Shown one piece after another: positions 15,314 to 20,099 of a stretch of 23,142 nucleotides of DNA. Both the position numbers and the translations under genes were made by a program. Source of the DNA: a virus; IMG/VR virus record IMGVR_UViG_3300031857_001458, positions 1 to 23,142 of that record; one strand, given 5' to 3'. The notes under the pieces are model-generated. The model had not been told where the DNA came from, did not search any database, and was given only the letters and a program-made list of their open reading frames with translations. Position 1 is the first letter of the stretch; each line of letters opens with the position of its first letter.

Positions 15314-15559
15314 TCATGCCTCCTTCGCTGCGGTGATGATGGCTTTCATCTGCGGTGACTTGTATGCGGCCATCGCTTCTTCGATGGTGCGGAAGTGGCG
15401 TCCACCTTTGCCCCATACGCGGTTCGACGCATTTTGGCAGCAGACTGTCACGAAACCGGATTTCGCGCCGATCCAGACGTATCCTGCTGTCTTGCCGACT
15501 GCAGCTTCGAAGTATTTGCCAGATGGGGTATTCTGATTGCTGATGATTTGGAGTTCCAT
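15314..15559 (-). CDS. Unknown 81-aa protein
   Basis: First gene behind promoter copy 4. Begins MELQIISNQNTPSGKYFEAA and contains AGYVWIGAKSGFVTVCCQNA, followed by RHFRTIEEAMAAYKSPQM. The first 55 residues look like an antiparallel beta-sheet and the last 25 like a helix. I have seen similar small phage proteins ending G-R-x-F-x-T-I-E-E-A-x-A-x-Y-K, with unknown function. The ATG at 15559 has AGAGG seven bases upstream in the conserved leader. The stop is two bases before the next start. Confidence 0.73.
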   Translation of the reverse strand: MELQIISNQNTPSGKYFEAAVGKTAGYVWIGAKSGFVTVCCQNASNRVWGKGGRHFRTIEEAMAAYKSPQMKAIITAAKEA

Positions 15560-15604
15560 GGTATCCTCTATTGTCTATATCCGGTGCCGATCACCGTAAG
15601 ACCA

Positions 15605-15633
15605 ATTATACCACCGGTGCTACAGGCTGTCAA
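15605..15633 (-). promoter_or_regulatory. Sigma-70 promoter, repeat-module copy 4
   Basis: Minus strand: TTGACA (15633-15628), 17-base spacer, TATAAT (15610-15605), all consensus. The spacer contains TAGCACCGGTGGTA, the most symmetrical version of the shared operator-like site (only one mismatched pair over 14 bases). Predicted start is 15598. A hairpin CGGTG-ATCGG-CACCG (15596-15582) begins two bases later, and AATAGAGGATACC leads to the ATG at 15559. Confidence 0.88.
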
Positions 15634-15653
15634 GTATTTCAACATTTGTCGTT

Positions 15654-15893
15654 TTAAAATGCATTCTTTTCTTTCAGCATGGCTTCAACAAGACGAACGA
15701 CGTCAATCAACGTAACAGGCCACAATGTATTTACTAAATCATCCTCAGTCAGTCCAACCCATTCGTGCTGTGATGGAAGGGTGTACAAAGCAATCGGCTT
15801 GTACGTACTTGGCGGCTTCTTCCATCTAAAGTATTTATGTCCCACTGCGTTTTCACATAAGTACGCCATAGGCTCAAGTCGTTTGTCGTTCAT
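15654..15893 (-). CDS. Small phage protein with an ALYTLP motif, 79 aa
   Basis: Begins MNDKRLEPMAYLCENAVGHK and contains PIALYTLPSQHEWVGLTEDD, then VVRLVEAMLKEKNAF. The order P-M-A-Y...K-x-P-P-x-x-Y-x-P-I-A-L-Y-T-x-P...H-E-W-V-G-L-T-x-x-D...V-x-x-L-V-E-A-x-L-K-E-K-N is a recurrent small protein in many phages of Gram-negative bacteria. Its function is not established as far as I know. The ATG at 15893 overlaps the preceding stop as ATGA. It is the last gene of the long operon that starts at promoter copy 3; the promoter copy 4 sequence follows 20 bases after its stop. Confidence 0.75.
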   Translation of the reverse strand: MNDKRLEPMAYLCENAVGHKYFRWKKPPSTYKPIALYTLPSQHEWVGLTEDDLVNTLWPVTLIDVVRLVEAMLKEKNAF

Positions 15894-16045
15894 GCTCCGT
15901 CTCCCCAATACAGTTCTAACCAATCGTCATACGCGGCCCAGCAGAGCAGCCAATCCCACATCAATTTTTCATTCTTGGATACATCGCAGTAATACTGAGC
16001 CATTCTCAAGCAAGTTTCTCTAGGTGGTGGTGGACTCTTAGTCAT
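15890..16045 (-). CDS. Unknown 51-aa Trp-rich protein
   Basis: Begins MTKSPPPPRETCLRMAQYYC and continues with LMWDWLLCWAAYDDWLELYW. Six tryptophans in 51 residues is unusual; the C-terminal helix with W-D-W-L-L-C-W-A-A-Y-D-D-W-L-x-L-Y-W would have a strongly aromatic face. It is not long enough or hydrophobic enough to be a clear membrane segment because of the aspartates. The ATG lies within the end of the previous gene, and the stop overlaps the next ATG as ATGA. Function unknown. Confidence 0.65.
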   Translation of the reverse strand: MTKSPPPPRETCLRMAQYYCDVSKNEKLMWDWLLCWAAYDDWLELYWGDGA

Positions 16046-16205
16046 CTTTTAACTCCCAAATTACTGTTGTACCCGGTGGCATAAGTGCATTAGGGTTGCA
16101 CTTACATGGCATACCCGCACCCTCACAAAAAATACATTCATGCGCTTCTTTGTTTGGGTGGTTCTCACAAACCCACAGTGTCCCATTGCAGTTAGGGCAA
16201 GTCAT
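16038..16205 (-). CDS. 55-aa cysteine-rich (zinc-binding) phage protein
   Basis: Begins MTCPNCNGTLWVCENHPNKE. Cysteines at 3, 6, 13, 24, 27, 34 and 36 fall in pairs (CPNC, CxFC, CKC), with H16 and H22 in between, which suggests one or two small zinc knuckles. The order C-P-x-C...W-V-C-E-x-H-P...C-x-x-C-x-G-A-G-x-P-C-x-C-N-P is, from memory, widespread in phage genomes as a hypothetical protein. The ATG at 16205 overlaps the preceding stop as ATGA. The end, VIWELKDD, runs into the next gene by eight bases. Confidence 0.75.
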   Translation of the reverse strand: MTCPNCNGTLWVCENHPNKEAHECIFCEGAGMPCKCNPNALMPPGTTVIWELKDD

Positions 16206-16462
16206 GCGTTTCTCTCGGCTTCTAATACTCGTAAATCATTAGCGGCATCAGATACCCCATGCCAGTCGCCTCTAGTAATCATCACCCGCAGATAATCAAT
16301 TAGAACAGCACGTTGTGTAGAGTAATCAGCATAATTTTTACCGTCGTGTAAAAATTTCATGTTGTCCATCAGCTCTTCAGACATACGGCATACATACTGA
16401 TCACCTTCTTTTATCCATCGAATTGTTCCAGATGGAAAATCAATTTCTTCATAAGCTTTCAT
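16202..16462 (-). CDS. Unknown 86-aa protein
   Basis: Begins MKAYEEIDFPSGTIRWIKEG and continues DQYVCRMSEELMDNMKFL, then a helical C-terminal half with VLIDYLRVMITRGDWHGVSD and AANDLRVLEAE. The last part, an alternation of D-Y-L-R-x-M-I-x-R-G-D-W and D-A-A-N-D-L-R-x-L-E-A, is familiar from small phage proteins of unknown role. GAGGAAGA immediately precedes the ATG, and the start overlaps the previous stop as ATGA. The stop again overlaps the next ATG. No function proposed. Confidence 0.73.
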   Translation of the reverse strand: MKAYEEIDFPSGTIRWIKEGDQYVCRMSEELMDNMKFLHDGKNYADYSTQRAVLIDYLRVMITRGDWHGVSDAANDLRVLEAERNA

Positions 16463-16650
16463 TCTTCCTCCAATGGAACGTCACGCCATTCGATGTAGTA
16501 TTTACCAGTAATAACGTCGAATTTAGTTTCGCTTTCCCACATCTGCTGAAGAATGTTTACCACTTTACCTACCATACCGTGTGGGCTATATGGTTCGCCT
16601 TGTATAGGTACAGTTCGTTTAACAAACCGTAATCTTGCTGTAGGTATCAT
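16459..16650 (-). CDS. Unknown 63-aa protein
   Basis: Begins MIPTARLRFVKRTVPIQGEP and ends DVITGKYYIEWRDVPLEEE. The F-D-V-I-T-G-K-Y-Y-I-E-W-R-D-V-P segment near the end is reminiscent of small phage proteins that finish with a W-R-D-V-P/I string. The protein is probably beta-rich, with one amphipathic helix in the middle (GMVGKVVNILQQMW). The ATG at 16650 overlaps the previous stop as ATGA, with GGAG six bases upstream; an in-frame ATG at 16662 would add four residues. The stop overlaps the next ATG as ATGA. Confidence 0.72.
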   Translation of the reverse strand: MIPTARLRFVKRTVPIQGEPYSPHGMVGKVVNILQQMWESETKFDVITGKYYIEWRDVPLEEE

Positions 16651-16778
16651 AAAACGCTCCATAACCATTTCACATACTTCGCCAATAAAACACCCACGGT
16701 GACTAAAATAGCTCCCGCTGCACATAGTACTAACATGCCGTAGAGATGGAATGCCATCCACCTTAGTTCGTCTTTCAT
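16647..16778 (-). CDS. 43-aa single-pass membrane protein
   Basis: A tiny gene that encodes MKDELRWMAFHLYGMLVLCA followed by AGAILVTVGVLLAKYVKWLW. Residues 13-34 are one long hydrophobic segment flanked by charged or aromatic residues on both sides. The ATG at 16778 overlaps the preceding stop as ATGA, with AGGGAG five bases upstream. It is the third short membrane protein within 700 bases. Holin, superinfection or host-envelope roles are all possible; nothing in the sequence decides. Confidence 0.68.
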   Translation of the reverse strand: MKDELRWMAFHLYGMLVLCAAGAILVTVGVLLAKYVKWLWSVL

Positions 16779-16987
16779 CCCTGCTCCCTTGCGCGGATAG
16801 CTGCGGCAGCTTTTATATATGTTTTGGCGTTGAAAGCAATAACAGCACACGCCTCGCGTTCTTCCGCACGGGCTATTTCAACAAGCTTTTTTGCGTATGC
16901 AAGAGCAATAATTGGCATCCAATCATGATCAGTTGCTATATGCAATCCAGCCTCACGCGCCATGCGGATAATGTCTTCGTTAGTCAT
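16775..16987 (-). CDS. Small phage protein with an EREACAVI motif, 70 aa
   Basis: The protein starts MTNEDIIRMAREAGLHIATD and ends ERLIKE-type helices: KKLVEIARAEEREACAVIAF then TYIKAAAAIRAREQG. I recognise the general plan (M-x-x-E-D-I-I-R-M-A-R-E-A-G, then E-R-E-A-C, then A-A-x-I-R-A-R) from many phage genomes, where it is annotated as hypothetical. GAGGAG lies nine bases before the ATG at 16987. An in-frame ATG at 17005 is less well placed. The stop overlaps the next ATG as ATGA. It shares the E-R-E-A-C motif with the 86-aa protein at 17313-17573. Confidence 0.75.
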   Translation of the reverse strand: MTNEDIIRMAREAGLHIATDHDWMPIIALAYAKKLVEIARAEEREACAVIAFNAKTYIKAAAAIRAREQG

Positions 16988-17187
16988 TAGATTCTCCTCT
17001 GGCATACGAATGCTTCATGATTAACGCGGAATGCTCCTGCATACTTGCAATCACCGATCACGCGGATTTCGGTCTGTACTGAACCTATCCATAGTCCGAT
17101 GACGAATAGCAGGACCGCGACCAACGATTTGGCCCACACAGCGTTAATCCAGTCCAGGATTTTGCGGTAATCGATGTTATCAATCAT
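16987..17187 (-). CDS. 66-aa membrane protein
   Basis: The protein starts MIDNIDYRKILDWINAVW and has one clear membrane segment at about residues 21-36 (SLVAVLLFVIGLWIGS), followed by a C-terminal part with two cysteines (GDCKYAGAFRVNHEAFVCQR). The arrangement suggests an N-in topology with the cysteine part in the periplasm, where a disulfide could form; this is inference. A GTG lies just before the ATG at 17187 and could also start translation. No strong ribosome-binding site is seen, so coupling with the upstream gene is likely. The TAA stop shares one base with the next ATG. Confidence 0.68.
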   Translation of the reverse strand: MIDNIDYRKILDWINAVWAKSLVAVLLFVIGLWIGSVQTEIRVIGDCKYAGAFRVNHEAFVCQRRI

Positions 17188-17302
17188 CACGTTTGTTCAT
17201 CCATCGATAGGATATAAATGCGAGTAATGCCATGGTGATGCCGCCGCCCATAATACACCCGGCGACTAAAAGCATTAACATGGCTGCGGACGGTCCGACC
17301 AT
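17180..17302 (-). CDS. 40-aa single-pass membrane protein
   Basis: A very short gene whose product begins MVGPSAAMLMLLVAGCIMGG and is hydrophobic through residues 8-30, ending in a basic tail (SYRWMNKRDD). This is one membrane segment with a positively charged C-terminal end, expected to stay in the cytoplasm. V-A-G-C resembles a lipobox, but there is no basic N-terminus before it and the hydrophobic stretch continues past it, so lipidation is unlikely. AGGAGA lies six bases before the ATG at 17302. The stop is inside the start of the next membrane-protein gene. Too small to assign a role. Confidence 0.68.
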   Translation of the reverse strand: MVGPSAAMLMLLVAGCIMGGGITMALLAFISYRWMNKRDD

Positions 17303-17312
17303 GATGATTCTC

Positions 17313-17573
17313 CTATTGACGTTGCGACGGGATACGCTCAACCAACGCTACAGCGATCGCATTGAGGTCTAATTCACCGGTCCATTCGGATACGATCTTG
17401 GCGCACGCTTCACGCTCCATCACTACTGCGGTTTTAGACGCCTCAATTGCCATAGCCATGATTTCGGCTTTAGCGAATGCTAATGCGTCATCGAATTCCT
17501 TTTGTGTGAACAGGGTGCTTTGTGTACCCTTGGCAAGGAATGCTTTTTGGAAGTCACTCAGGTCTTTTTGCAT
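17313..17573 (-). CDS. Small phage protein with an EREACAKI motif, 86 aa
   Basis: The protein starts MQKDLSDFQKAFLAKG and is almost entirely helical. Residues 31-70 contain EFDDALAFAKAEIMAMAIE and VVMEREACAKIVSEW. The E-R-E-A-C-A-K motif appears in many small phage proteins of unknown function and also in the neighbouring 70-aa protein at 16775-16987 (AEEREACAVIAFNAK), so the two are probably distant relatives. The ATG at 17573 has AAGGA five bases upstream; a GTG at 17597 in frame has no better site. Function unknown. Confidence 0.73.
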   Translation of the reverse strand: MQKDLSDFQKAFLAKGTQSTLFTQKEFDDALAFAKAEIMAMAIEASKTAVVMEREACAKIVSEWTGELDLNAIAVALVERIPSQRQ

Positions 17574-17727
17574 CGATTTCCTTAATGTAGGATTCACTCA
17601 TAAAATTTAACTGGTCCAAATGTGCCAGTAACCCTTCAAGCTGGCCGCGTGTGTACCAACCAGCTTCAAGATACAGCTTGCCCATCTCGTACTTCGTGTA
17701 CGTAAGGTCGTGTTTAATGGTAGTCAT
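17554..17727 (-). CDS. Unknown 57-aa protein
   Basis: A short gene that begins MTTIKHDLTYTKYEMGKLYL and continues with EAGWYTRGQLEGLLAHLDQL. The protein looks helical, with a possible helix-turn arrangement at Y-T-R-G-Q-L-E-G-L-L, but no domain can be claimed. The ATG at 17727 overlaps the previous stop as ATGA, and the 3' end runs 20 bases into the next gene. These precise overlaps are the main evidence that it is real. Confidence 0.68.
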   Translation of the reverse strand: MTTIKHDLTYTKYEMGKLYLEAGWYTRGQLEGLLAHLDQLNFMSESYIKEIDAKRPE

Positions 17728-18044
17728 AATTTCGCAATCGCATTTTTAACCCGCATAGTAGCCACACCCACATTAGGCGCGTCCTCGTAGATGCTGGCCG
17801 GTAGCCCATGCAGAGAGCACAGTGTGGCCAGCTTGATTGATACGATCTTCTTCGGTTCGTCCGGTTTCGGCTTGGACCCAACGATCTTGCCGTGCTTGAC
17901 TACCACCCCGGATTCAGTGGTATATTCATGCTTATGTGTTGCCGCGAATGCACCCTGCGCCCACCACGGCACGTAGTGCTTACCCTTTTCGGGCCAGCGG
18001 GAATCGAGTGCCGCTTGGACTTCTTCAATTGCCGTCTTCGCCAT
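17724..18044 (-). CDS. Unknown 106-aa protein
   Basis: The protein begins MAKTAIEEVQAALDSRWPEK and has a middle part rich in aromatic and basic residues (HYVPWWAQGAFAATHKHEY, then VVVKHGKIVGSKPKP). The C-terminal third, VSIKLATLCSLHGLPAS, could be helical, ending TMRVKNAIAKL. No known family is recognised; the basic stretches fit a nucleic-acid or host-protein binder but do not show it. The ATG at 18044 has GAGGAG seven bases upstream, the best ribosome-binding site in this cluster. The stop overlaps the next ATG as ATGA. Confidence 0.73.
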   Translation of the reverse strand: MAKTAIEEVQAALDSRWPEKGKHYVPWWAQGAFAATHKHEYTTESGVVVKHGKIVGSKPKPDEPKKIVSIKLATLCSLHGLPASIYEDAPNVGVATMRVKNAIAKL

Positions 18045-18237
18045 ATACTATCTCCTCGAGTGCATTGAACAGTTCGTAGTCAGACGGCAAATCTACATAT
18101 TGATTTTCGGAAGTATCGAATGACACTGACAGTCCAAATTCGCTTCTGATCGCCGAGAATGGAATGACTTTACCTTGGTACAGTAACTCACCCTCAAATT
18201 CACCCTTTATGATGCGCATTTTGTTAACTTTAGTCAT
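18025..18237 (-). CDS. Unknown 70-aa protein
   Basis: The protein starts MTKVNKMRIIKGEFEGELLY and contains GKVIPFSAIRSEFGLSVSF, which suggests a small beta-sheet fold, then an acidic C-terminus (ELFNALEEIVYGEDGN). I do not recognise it. The ATG at 18237 has GGGAG seven bases upstream and lies within the end of the preceding gene. Its stop is 20 bases inside the next gene, consistent with translational coupling along one short operon from promoter copy 3. Confidence 0.7.
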   Translation of the reverse strand: MTKVNKMRIIKGEFEGELLYQGKVIPFSAIRSEFGLSVSFDTSENQYVDLPSDYELFNALEEIVYGEDGN

Positions 18238-18424
18238 CGCCGTGCTCCCTGACGTAAGCTTCATATGCACGTTCGGCGCGACGCTCGATGCGCTCTTCAT
18301 GCAGGTGCCATTCGAGATTGGATTTCGCGGTCTCATACGAATCGTATCGAGCGACGAAGTTATTAAATAGGCCGCGTACTATGTCGAATTTGCCATCCGG
18401 GGTGGGTTGTATCGAGTATCTCAT
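18230..18424 (-). CDS. Unknown 64-aa charged protein
   Basis: First gene behind promoter copy 3. It begins MRYSIQPTPDGKFDIVRG, continues with NNFVARYDSYETAKSNLEWH and ends in a highly charged helix, EERIERRAERAYEAYVREHG. The N-terminal part suggests a small beta hairpin with I-x-x-x-P-D-G-K-F-D-I, and the rest is helical. No family is recognised. The ATG at 18424 has AGAGG eight bases upstream in the conserved leader; the longer frame to 18532 would run back through the promoter and is rejected. The stop overlaps the next ATG. Confidence 0.73.
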   Translation of the reverse strand: MRYSIQPTPDGKFDIVRGLFNNFVARYDSYETAKSNLEWHLHEERIERRAERAYEAYVREHGDD

Positions 18425-18445
18425 GTATATTTCCTCTATAGATTC

Positions 18446-18474
18446 TTGGAGTGTCGGACCAGCCAACACCCCAA
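18446..18474 (-). promoter_or_regulatory. 5'-end hairpin of the transcript from promoter copy 3
   Basis: On the minus strand GTGTTGG (18469-18463) pairs with CCGACAC (18457-18451) around the loop CTGGT, giving seven pairs with one G-U. At DNA level the inverted repeat extends to 12 pairs (18474-18463 with 18457-18446). With the start near 18467, most of the stem would be at the extreme 5' end of the RNA, where such hairpins are known to protect phage mRNA from decay. Confidence 0.6.
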
Positions 18475-18502
18475 TTATATCACAGGTGCTATACCCTGTC
18501 AA
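18474..18502 (-). promoter_or_regulatory. Sigma-70 promoter, repeat-module copy 3
   Basis: Minus strand: TTGACA (18502-18497), 17-base spacer, TATAAT (18479-18474), all consensus. The spacer contains TATAGCACCTGTGATA. The upstream AAATACTTGACAGGG is almost identical to copy 1. Predicted start is about 18467, at the beginning of a strong hairpin, and CTATAGAGGAAATATAC precedes the ATG at 18424. Confidence 0.88.
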
Positions 18503-18506
18503 GTAT

Positions 18507-18977
18507 TTAGTTCGCTTGCTTGGCTTGTTCACGGAGGGCCTTCCGGATCATATTGCCCAGATTCATGCGCTGCATACCCACGTTCAGGTGGTCGAAGCGG
18601 TCACGGAGGCCCTTTTCGGCGGTCCGGCAGACATTCGCCGCGAATAGGTACACTTCATCCAAATCCATTGGGCGCAGACGGGACGCGATTTCGTCGCCGC
18701 AGTCCAATGCACGCTTCAGATTCCCGGATTTGGTGGTGACTGGGGTAGCCACGTATTGTGGCAGGTAGAGCGTATCGACCACGCCGTTTTTGCGGGTGTT
18801 GATATCGATGGCTTTCTTTTCCTTGGCGGGTTTGGCTTCGACCTCGCGGATTTCGGCGATTTCAGTGCTTCTCACGGATAATTCCTTCTTGTCGTGTTGA
18901 CGGATTTTTATCCAGCCGCGAGTTACATTGATGATTTCGACTGGGCGATTTGTCTTGGTGTATGTGGCGATTTGCAT
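18507..18977 (-). CDS. Unknown 156-aa early protein
   Basis: First gene behind promoter copy 2, and the longest of the small-gene region. Residues 1-45 (MQIATYTKTNRPVEIINVTR and on) look like a small beta-rich domain that includes WIKIRQHDKKE. A Lys/Glu/Ala-rich linker follows (EVEAKPAKEKKAID), and the C-terminal 90 residues are helical with LFAANVCRTAEKGLRDRF and NMIRKALREQAKQAN. I do not recognise the family. The basic C-terminal helices could suit nucleic-acid binding, but this is only a composition argument. The ATG at 18977 lies eight bases after GAGGA. The stop at 18507 sits just in front of promoter copy 3. Confidence 0.75.
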   Translation of the reverse strand: MQIATYTKTNRPVEIINVTRGWIKIRQHDKKELSVRSTEIAEIREVEAKPAKEKKAIDINTRKNGVVDTLYLPQYVATPVTTKSGNLKRALDCGDEIASRLRPMDLDEVYLFAANVCRTAEKGLRDRFDHLNVGMQRMNLGNMIRKALREQAKQAN

Positions 18978-19022
18978 TTTGTCTATCCTCTATTAAATGC
19001 TGGAGAAATCTCCAGTACAAGT

Positions 19023-19052
19023 ATTATACCACGGGTGCTACAGGTTTGTCAA
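19023..19052 (-). promoter_or_regulatory. Sigma-70 promoter, repeat-module copy 2
   Basis: Minus strand: TTGACA (19052-19047), 18-base spacer, TATAAT (19028-19023). The spacer contains TGTAGCACCCGTGGTA. It is the only copy embedded in coding sequence, overlapping the end of the 80-aa gene. Predicted start is 19016. A 16-base inverted repeat, CTGGAGATTTCTCCAG on the minus strand (19015-19000), starts one base later, and AATAGAGGATAGACAAA leads to the ATG at 18977. Confidence 0.85.
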
Positions 19053-19266
19053 TACCCTTTGTTAACGGGTCGAATTCGAACAGGCAGAGCTGGCCGAATC
19101 GCTTAGATGCACCCTCGCCGAACCACGCGTCGTAGTAGGCTTCGACCCGGGGTAAAGTCCAGCCGGACAGATTCGGGATTTCGACGTCTAAGGACCCGTC
19201 TTCGGCTTCGATTTCGTAGATTCGCTTTTCCATCCATACGCGACGCATTTTATTGGACATTTTCAT
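19024..19266 (-). CDS. Unknown 80-aa acidic protein whose end is built from a promoter
   Basis: The protein starts MKMSNKMRRVWMEKRIYEI and is otherwise acidic, with a GWTLPRVEAYYDAWFGEG region. No known domain is recognised. The ATG at 19266 has GAGGG six bases upstream. Its last eleven codons (KGIDKPVAPVV and stop) coincide with promoter copy 2: the -35 TTGACA encodes part of G-I-D-K, the operator-like block encodes P-V-A-P-V, and the TAA stop lies inside the TATAAT -10 hexamer. The C-terminal sequence may therefore reflect selection on the promoter rather than on the protein. Confidence 0.72.
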   Translation of the reverse strand: MKMSNKMRRVWMEKRIYEIEAEDGSLDVEIPNLSGWTLPRVEAYYDAWFGEGASKRFGQLCLFEFDPLTKGIDKPVAPVV

Positions 19267-19525
19267 TTTTAGCCCTCTTAGTAGTTGAATTGATAATTAA
19301 TTGTTTGTTATGGAGGTCCCGGATGCGGGTAGTTGGCCACCCGGTAGCCTCATGAATTGATAGTATGAATGATGGGGTCAAGTTATACCTACCATTCCGG
19401 TATTGAGACAATTGCGCCTGAGTCATATCTACCAATTTCGCTAGGGCCATGTCGTGATCGCAGTTGAATTCGATCTTCAACGTGTCTAGTAATAGGTTAT
19501 CAAACTTGCGCCAGTGTCTAGTCAT
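19250..19525 (-). CDS. Small helix-turn-helix regulator, XRE/Cro-like
   Basis: This 91-aa protein has a helix-turn-helix region at about residues 26-62: ALAKLVDMTQAQLSQYRNGR followed by LTPSFILSIHEATGWPTTRIRDL. The arrangement of a first helix, a turn, a recognition helix with Q-A-Q-L-S-Q-Y-R-N-G-R and a third helix ending in a P-x-x-R-I-R-D-L stretch is typical of Cro/C1-type DNA-binding domains. It lacks a C-terminal oligomerisation or protease domain, so it resembles a Cro-type or host-type XRE regulator. The ATG at 19525 shares one base with the preceding TAA stop. Because the neighbouring promoters have near-palindromic sites between -35 and -10, this protein is a natural candidate to bind them; that link is inference. 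Confidence 0.75.
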   Translation of the reverse strand: MTRHWRKFDNLLLDTLKIEFNCDHDMALAKLVDMTQAQLSQYRNGRYNLTPSFILSIHEATGWPTTRIRDLHNKQLIINSTTKRAKNENVQ

Positions 19526-19776
19526 TACTTGAACGCCCCCATTATCCGATGCCACCACGGGTTGCGGTCGATGCCGTCGCCCAGAATCGCCGCCTGTATC
19601 ACTGCTTCGTTATGCGTCGGGACGTAGAGTGGTGGTTCCCACCGACATCCGATTCTAACTTTACCGGTGTCATAGGGAACCGCCTTCGGCGCGTTGGTGC
19701 TGTATGCGCCGTGGTTCATGCCAGTTCCATCGTCTTGATATTCATCTGTTCGGAAGTCTTGGAAAGTTCTTTGCAT
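19525..19776 (-). CDS. Unknown 83-aa protein with a GKVRIGCRWEPP motif
   Basis: The C-terminal two thirds contain PYDTGKVRIGCRWEPPLYVP and then an Ala/Ile-rich helix, VIQAAILGD. I have the impression that this order is common in small phage early proteins of unknown function. The start is uncertain. The ATG at 19776 has AGGAGC six bases upstream but would overlap the preceding gene by 61 bases. The ATG at 19719 would give a 64-aa protein starting MNHGAYSTN and overlap the previous stop as ATGA, the pattern used by most neighbours. The stop TAA shares one base with the next ATG. No membrane or signal segment is visible. Confidence 0.68.
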   Translation of the reverse strand: MQRTFQDFRTDEYQDDGTGMNHGAYSTNAPKAVPYDTGKVRIGCRWEPPLYVPTHNEAVIQAAILGDGIDRNPWWHRIMGAFK

Positions 19777-20000
19777 AGATCTGCTCCTAAATGGGCGCGG
19801 ACCTTGTCGGTATCGAGGCGGGTCTGCGACGAAAAAGAAATCTCAACTGCTGCAAGTCTCGATGAATAGGTACCTGCTCCGGCTTCGCGGAAGTCCTCTT
19901 TCAGCTCTTTTTCTCGAGCGGTGAGTGCGCGAAGCTGCTCACGGACGGTTACCAATTCGTTTACCATCTCTTCAGTAATCACTACTTTTGACTTTGCCAT
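19716..20000 (-). CDS. Unknown 94-aa helical protein
   Basis: First gene behind promoter copy 1. The protein begins MAKSKVVITEEMVNELVTV and its residues 8-45 (NELVTVREQLRALTAREKE and on) look like a charged alpha-helix or coiled coil. This is followed by a short segment, SRLAAVEISFSSQ, that may form beta strands. The overall shape resembles small phage proteins that begin with an amphipathic helix, but I cannot assign a function. The ATG at 20000 has GAGGTG seven bases upstream, part of the conserved leader; the 12 extra upstream codons in the same frame lie in the leader and are rejected. It overlaps the next reading frame. Confidence 0.75.
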   Translation of the reverse strand: MAKSKVVITEEMVNELVTVREQLRALTAREKELKEDFREAGAGTYSSRLAAVEISFSSQTRLDTDKVRAHLGADLCKELSKTSEQMNIKTMELA

Positions 20001-20042
20001 CTTATCACCTCTATTATCTATCTGGGAAGTCCCCATACACGT

Positions 20043-20071
20043 ATTATACCACCCGTACTATACCCTGTCAA
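20043..20071 (-). promoter_or_regulatory. Sigma-70 promoter, repeat-module copy 1
   Basis: Minus strand: TTGACA (20071-20066), 17-base spacer, TATAAT (20048-20043). Both hexamers are perfect consensus. The spacer carries TAGTACGGGTGGTA, a variant of the near-palindromic site seen in the other copies. Upstream AAATACTTGACAG is shared with copies 3 and 4. Predicted start is 20036. A hairpin TGGGG-ACT-TCCCA (20035-20023, one G-U pair) begins immediately after it, and AGAGGTGATAAG precedes the ATG at 20000. Confidence 0.88.
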
Positions 20072-20080
20072 GTATTTCAG

Positions 20081-20099
20081 TATTTTAGCTTTTAAAATA
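20081..20099. repeat. AT-rich inverted repeat after the Z operon
   Basis: TATTTTA (20081-20087) and TAAAATA (20093-20099) are separated by five bases and lie between the stop codon at 20100 and the next promoter. The stem is seven A/T pairs and too weak for a convincing terminator. Confidence 0.35.

Noticed and set aside
17218-17302. Lipoprotein signal in the 40-aa membrane protein
   Set aside because: V-A-G-C could be read as a lipobox, but there is no basic n-region and the hydrophobic segment extends beyond the cysteine.
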